Shown here: positions 62,561-64,000 of the stretch, piece after piece
Layout of the letters: every line of letters begins with the position of its first letter
Position numbering within the stretch: position 1 is the first letter of the stretch
Assembly (NCBI GenBank): GCA_965199705.1
Contig: OZ241359.1
Location: forward strand, 1,364,001-1,428,000
Origin: Azophilus sp965199705
Lineage (GTDB): Bacteria > Pseudomonadota > Gammaproteobacteria > Pseudomonadales > Azotimanducaceae
DNA: 64,000 nucleotides
Direction of reading: 5' to 3'
The notes under the pieces: generated by a model
What the model saw: only the letters and a program-made list of their open reading frames with translations
Databases searched by the model: none
What the model was told of the DNA's origin: nothing
Translations under genes and position numbers: made by a program

Positions 62561-63085
62561 ATGATCACGCAGACGGGCAAGCGGACGGGCAAGCACAGGG
62601 GCAAAAAGACAGCGCACGCGAGGGCGCGGACAAGGGGTTTCTCGCTGATTGAATTGGTGGTCGCCTTGCTGCTGTTCGGCATCGGTATTCTTGGCGCCGC
62701 ACGCCTGGAGCTGGTGACGCTGCGCGAAGGGCATGAGGCCCTGGCCGCGCTTGAGGCCGGGGTTCGCGCCAGCGATCTGATGGCGCGCATTCGAGCCAAT
62801 CCGGCAGGCTTGGCAGCCGGCGCCTACAGCCGCACAAATGTCGCCGCTTCGGTTGATTGCGGCACGAACGCCTGCACGCCGGCGCGCCTAGCGGCCTTTG
62901 ACGTGGCGGCTGCCTGCCCGCGGGATGCGTCCGAAGCCATGCCCGACTGCGAGCAGACAGCAACGCGGCTCGCGGCTGTGACTGCCGACCCGGACTCCGG
63001 GCGCGTGCGCCTGGAGGTGCGTTGGGGCGCAGATGCGGACAATGCTCATCTGACCCTGGACAGTCTTGCAGAGACGCCGGAATGA
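62561..63085 (+). CDS. pilV: Type IV pilus modification protein PilV
   Basis: The protein is 174 aa. The prepilin peptidase site is RTRG/FSLIELVVALLLFGIGILG, preceded by a basic leader of about 25 residues. Downstream residues (ARLELVTLREGHEALAALEAG, LMARIRANP) match PilV. The ATG at 62561 has AGGAG upstream with good spacing. It belongs to the minor-pilin complex that primes pilus assembly. Confidence 0.9.
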   Translation: MITQTGKRTGKHRGKKTAHARARTRGFSLIELVVALLLFGIGILGAARLELVTLREGHEALAALEAGVRASDLMARIRANPAGLAAGAYSRTNVAASVDCGTNACTPARLAAFDVAAACPRDASEAMPDCEQTATRLAAVTADPDSGRVRLEVRWGADADNAHLTLDSLAETPE

Positions 63086-63157
63086 CGCTTGCCCACTTGC
63101 GCCGTCTGTAACCGTGACGAGCTTCACCCCGGCGCTATATAGAGACCAGGTTCGGAA

Positions 63158-64000
63158 TTGAAGCGCGCGCTCCCGAGAATCGCGCTGGATCATGTCTCCG
63201 GCTTCACGCTTCTGGAACTGATCCTGGCTTCGGCGCTCGGCGCCTTGCTGGTGACGGCTGCCGTGCAGCAATGGCGCGCCGCACAGTTGGCGCAGACACA
63301 ACTTCGGGATCGGCTCGACGCTGCCACTGCGGGCGTCTGGGCGCTCGGTTTCCTGCGCCGCTCGGCCGCTGCTGCCGGCTATCTCGGCTGCAACTCGGCG
63401 TCACTGGCGCTTGGCAATGCCCTGAACGGCGATTGGGCGGACCTCTCGGAGTTCAATCTGCAAAGGCCTGTCGAGGGCCATGACTGGCAAGGCGTCGCCA
63501 CGTCCGGGACGACGCCGGACCTGGATGATTGGCGTCCGCCGCTGACCACTTTGCCGCGGCAGGTAGCGGGCGGCGCGCGCAACGCCATGATGCCCGGCAC
63601 GGGTATTCGCGTGGAGCAGCTTGTCCCCGGCAGCGACCTGCTGATCTTTCGCCGGATTCAGGGTCCTGGCGCGCCGCTGCTGGCGACCACCGGGAACAAT
63701 GATGCGATCCGGGTTGCGCCAGCCGATGACGGCCTGGACGAGGATGTGATGGCGTTGATGCATGATTGTGAGCAGGGTGTGCTGTTCCGCATCTCGGACC
63801 TGGTTGCCACGCCTGGCGGGCGCATTCTGCGCCGGGCAACCGGCGCAAGCGCCTACGACAATCGCACCGGTGCGAACTTGACGCCGATGGGCCGACCCTA
63901 CGCTGGCGCCGACAACCCGCTCGGCGGCCGGGTCTCGATTGTGCAGGCCGAGATCTACTTTGTGGCGCCGGCCGCGGCGCCGAATCTGACCAGCCTCTGG
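63158..64000 (+). CDS. pilW: Type IV pilus minor pilin PilW, 5' part
   Basis: The frame is open from a TTG at 63158 to the end of the window (281 codons) and must continue. The prepilin site reads VSG/FTLLELILASALGALLV, and the downstream LGFLRRSAAAAGYLGC is the PilW signature. No ATG is present near the prepilin site, so the TTG is the best start. It follows pilV by 72 bp, as in the P. aeruginosa fimU-pilV-pilW order. Confidence 0.85.
   Translation, partial: MKRALPRIALDHVSGFTLLELILASALGALLVTAAVQQWRAAQLAQTQLRDRLDAATAGVWALGFLRRSAAAAGYLGCNSASLALGNALNGDWADLSEFNLQRPVEGHDWQGVATSGTTPDLDDWRPPLTTLPRQVAGGARNAMMPGTGIRVEQLVPGSDLLIFRRIQGPGAPLLATTGNNDAIRVAPADDGLDEDVMALMHDCEQGVLFRISDLVATPGGRILRRATGASAYDNRTGANLTPMGRPYAGADNPLGGRVSIVQAEIYFVAPAAAPNLTSLW

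Overview
The window is a GC-rich chromosomal segment from a gammaproteobacterium, probably a marine or aquatic polysaccharide degrader. The evidence is the core gene order ispB / rplU-rpmA-obgE-proB / rpsT / murJ-ribF-lspA, the sdhE-ygfX pair, a DUF3450-TtpC-ExbB-ExbD-TonB-TPR energy-transduction operon and a beta-glucan utilisation locus. No phage, insertion sequence, transposase or CRISPR array was seen. Genus and species cannot be named from the sequence alone.

Layout. 1-411: 3' end of xerD. 593-5835: TonB2-type operon that energises outer-membrane receptors. 5907-8536: riboflavin synthase, dihydroxy-acid dehydratase and a small RRM protein. 8762-20645 (minus strand): a tricarboxylic-acid-cycle super-cluster sdhCDAB-sucAB-lpdA-sucCD followed by hemE. 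20736-21503: histidine phosphatase. 21831-38989: polysaccharide utilisation locus with a TonB-dependent receptor, two flavin-dependent (tryptophan-type) halogenase homologues, SapC, a cupin-like protein, a GH16 lipoprotein, a GPH-type sugar symporter, a cytoplasmic GH3 glucosidase and a LytS/LytTR two-component system. 39090-40223: serine beta-lactamase-like hydrolase. 40423-46349 (minus): complete sufBCDSATE iron-sulfur operon. 46518-47522 (minus): a probable selenoprotein of the GrdB-like reductase family, read through an in-frame TGA. 47738-52805: small catabolic and accessory genes, including ygfZ, sdhE and ygfX. 52835-54004: PQQ-type sugar dehydrogenase. 54125-54201: tRNA-Pro(CGG). 54247-61928: housekeeping genes. 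62044-64000: minor type IV pilins, with pilW running off the end.

How the parts fit. The TonB operon would power the receptor of the carbohydrate locus. GH16 would cut beta-1,3/1,4-glucan outside the cell, the receptor would import oligosaccharides, the GPH symporter would take them across the inner membrane, and GH3 would release glucose in the cytoplasm. The LytTR regulator encoded at one end of that locus may bind a pair of perfect 9-bp direct repeats with a 12-bp spacer that lies upstream of the receptor at the other end. The suf operon, YgfZ and SdhE support the iron-sulfur and flavin maturation needed by the succinate dehydrogenase encoded in the window.

Most notable: the selenoprotein call. 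It rests on an in-frame TGA in a UxxC context, homologous sequence on both sides of the stop, and a perfect 8-bp stem starting 11 nt after the TGA. The LytTR-type repeats, the two halogenase homologues and the EF-hand loop in a minor pilin are the next most interesting points.
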